Made by a program: the position numbers and the translations under genes. This document shows, piece by piece, positions 5,904 through 6,700 of a DNA stretch of 6,700 nt; within the stretch, counting starts at the first letter, position 1, and each line of letters begins with the position of its first letter. The notes beneath the pieces were generated by a model. That model worked only from the letters and a program-made list of their open reading frames with translations, had not been told where the DNA came from and did no database searches. This stretch comes from Oscillospiraceae bacterium (GTDB lineage Bacteria > Bacillota_A > Clostridia > Saccharofermentanales > Saccharofermentanaceae), in assembly GCA_902803365.1 (NCBI GenBank), contig CADCPU010000273.1:1-6700 (forward strand), read 5' to 3'.

Positions 5904-6423
5904 ATCTGACCCTCACTTTCCCGGTTGCGATCTCCAGAGGCTTAATCGCGATAAGTACCAATACCGCAGCTGTGCCTACCTGGATAATGTTTCCCGGAAC
6001 TGACTGCAAAGGAGCGATCAGATCTCCGTAGATGATCAGCTCTGCGAGGTAGTAACCGGCAAGTTTGATCGCAAGTGCCACTGCCAAAGAAAAAGCATAC
6101 CAGTAGAGAGTTTTCTTTTTCTCGGTGATCGCACCGACTGCAAATCCCATAGCTCCTACGATGACAAAAGTGAACGGCGCCCATAATACCCATCCTGATA
6201 CGAGATCGAAAAGCCCCATTCCGACTGCGCCTGTGATGGCCCCCGTCTTCTTGCCGAGTAAGATGGCACAGATGAAAAGCGGTACATTTCCCAGATGGAT
6301 AAGTCCTCCGTTACCGAACGGCATCTTGATATTCACGAGCATTGTAAATACAAATACCAAAGCCGTAAAAACAGCCGTATATGCTATTGATTCGATCTTC
6401 TTGCGATTCGTTGTTGCACTCAT
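5896..6423 (-). CDS. ECF-type transporter substrate-binding (S) component
   Basis: The 175-residue product is a small integral membrane protein with about six hydrophobic helices (12-30, 44-57, 61-79, 82-100, 107-130 and 143-163), the size and layout of S components of energy-coupling factor vitamin transporters. Typical signs are the first helix with an Ala-rich face, GGLIHLGNVPLF at 39-50, and the small-residue run from GAITGAVG to FDLVSG at 61-77. It should bind a vitamin or small metabolite and work with the ECF ATPase/T module, which is not in this window and so would be the shared, unlinked kind. The general group resembles the riboflavin/hydroxymethylpyrimidine/pyridoxine type S proteins; the substrate is not determined. 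The start at 6423 has AAGGAAGG at 6431-6438 seven bases upstream. Its end overlaps the aminotransferase start by 8 bp, suggesting a link between the imported compound and that PLP enzyme. Confidence 0.85.
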   Translation of the reverse strand: MSATTNRKKIESIAYTAVFTALVFVFTMLVNIKMPFGNGGLIHLGNVPLFICAILLGKKTGAITGAVGMGLFDLVSGWVLWAPFTFVIVGAMGFAVGAITEKKKTLYWYAFSLAVALAIKLAGYYLAELIIYGDLIAPLQSVPGNIIQVGTAAVLVLIAIKPLEIATGKVRVRYV

Positions 6424-6430
6424 AAATGTT

Positions 6431-6438
6431 CCTTCCTT
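6431..6438 (-). promoter_or_regulatory. Ribosome binding site (AAGGAAGG) of the ECF S component
   Basis: It lies seven bases before the ATG at 6423 on the minus strand and supports that start. Confidence 0.7.
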
Positions 6439-6458
6439 GCATTAGATTTACAAGAAGG

Positions 6459-6487
6459 ATAATATCGCTAGTCTGAACATATGATAA
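6459..6487 (-). promoter_or_regulatory. Probable promoter of the ECF S component / aminotransferase unit
   Basis: On the minus strand TTATCA (6482-6487) and TATTAT (6459-6464) are separated by exactly 17 bases; they match the sigma-A consensus at four and five positions. Transcription would start near 6452 and give a leader of only about 30 bases, too short for a riboswitch. A longer transcript from another AT-rich site near 6510 cannot be excluded. Confidence 0.45.
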
Positions 6488-6561
6488 TAGTCAGAATGAG
6501 ATAATTATATATGACCAGATCGAGGTGATGCATGCGGGACAGTAAGCTGTTAGATTAACCG

Positions 6562-6592
6562 TTGTTTTCTACAATAGAGACATAGATACAAT
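6562..6592 (+). promoter_or_regulatory. Possible promoter of the right-edge metallophosphoesterase
   Basis: TTGTTT at 6562-6567 is followed after 19 bases by TACAAT at 6587-6592. A second TACAAT stands at 6570-6575. Spacing is not ideal and the call is weak, but a plus-strand promoter must lie in this gap if the gene is transcribed from here. Confidence 0.3.
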
Positions 6593-6613
6593 ATTTGCAG
6601 GAGTATACTATTA

Positions 6614-6661
6614 ATGACGAAAAGAAACGTGAACTCAATCTTAATGGTGGTGCAGGAATGA
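6614..6661 (+). CDS. Possible 15-codon leader ORF overlapping the metallophosphoesterase start (ATGA)
   Basis: An ATG at 6614 with AGGAG at 6599-6603 (10 bases upstream) opens a frame reading MTKRNVNSILMVVQE and stops at TGA 6659-6661. That stop overlaps the ATG of the next gene as ATGA, the classic form of translational coupling. The ribosome binding site before 6614 is better than the one directly before 6658. No regulatory peptide type (no codon run, no attenuator) is evident. Alternatively, the downstream frame itself begins earlier: it is open back to 6586 and contains TTG at 6595. Confidence 0.35.
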   Translation: MTKRNVNSILMVVQE

Positions 6662-6700
6662 TATACGTAATCTCAGATCTTCACGGATATCCGCATGATA
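6658..6700 (+). CDS. Calcineurin-like metallophosphoesterase, first 14 codons only (runs off right edge)
   Basis: The visible N-terminus, MIYVISDLHGYPHD, carries the D-x-H signature (Asp7, His9) followed by Gly, the first metal-binding motif of calcineurin-like metallophosphoesterases, at its usual place immediately after the first beta strand. Family members of this start type are serine/threonine protein phosphatases or bis(5'-nucleosyl)-tetraphosphatases; the fragment does not decide. The start at 6658 is chosen because the family normally begins there, though its own ribosome binding site (GGTGG at 6646-6650) is poor and translation may be coupled to the leader ORF. The gene is divergent from the ECF S component. 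Confidence 0.7.
   Translation, partial: MIYVISDLHGYPHD

Noticed and set aside
6472..6495. TCTGA/TCAGA inverted repeat with a 14-base gap upstream of the ECF S component
   Set aside because: Arms of only five bases with a long AT-rich gap; too weak to call an operator, though it overlaps the proposed promoter.
6424..6613. Riboswitch in front of the ECF S component
   Set aside because: Vitamin S components often have one, but I see no recognisable TPP, FMN or cobalamin core on the minus strand, and the proposed leader is only about 30 bases.

Overview
The window looks like chromosomal DNA from an anaerobic Gram-positive bacterium of the Bacillota, most likely class Clostridia. The signs are strong GGAGG-type ribosome binding sites, a large secreted protein with a Thr/Pro/Ala/Lys-rich linker and DUF4214 units, and a stand-alone ECF-type vitamin transporter S component. 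No genus can be named from the sequence alone. I see no transposase, CRISPR array, rRNA or tRNA.

Layout from left to right. (1) Bases 1-1223, minus strand: the N-terminal 407 codons of a secreted protein that runs off the left edge. It is a paralogue of the large protein further right. (2) Bases 1224-1596: a long intergenic stretch with the minus-strand promoter, a 19-bp palindrome next to that promoter, and about 200 bp of non-coding but hairpin-rich sequence. (3) Bases 1597-2217, plus strand: an orphan 206-residue protein with two cysteine clusters and two membrane helices. (4) Bases 2222-2253: a perfect 12-bp hairpin between convergent genes. (5) Bases 2280-4712, minus strand: an 810-residue exported modular protein (signal peptide, fibronectin-III-like repeats, probable beta-helix, low-complexity linker, four DUF4214 units). 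(6) Bases 4767-6423, minus strand: a two-gene unit with an 8-bp overlap, made of an ECF S component and a class V PLP-dependent aminotransferase. (7) Bases 6424-6700: a divergent promoter region, a possible 15-codon leader ORF, and the first 14 codons of a calcineurin-like metallophosphoesterase on the plus strand.

How it fits together: the two exported modular proteins form a local paralogous pair, probably acting at the cell surface, and flank an unknown membrane protein encoded on the opposite strand. The transporter and aminotransferase genes are translationally coupled, which suggests that they serve one small-molecule pathway; vitamin B6 or an amino-acid-like substrate is a guess only. 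Nothing in the window is clearly a defence or mobile system. The least explained items are the orphan Cys-cluster membrane protein, the structured 1363-1560 stretch, and the ATGA-overlapping leader ORF at the right end.
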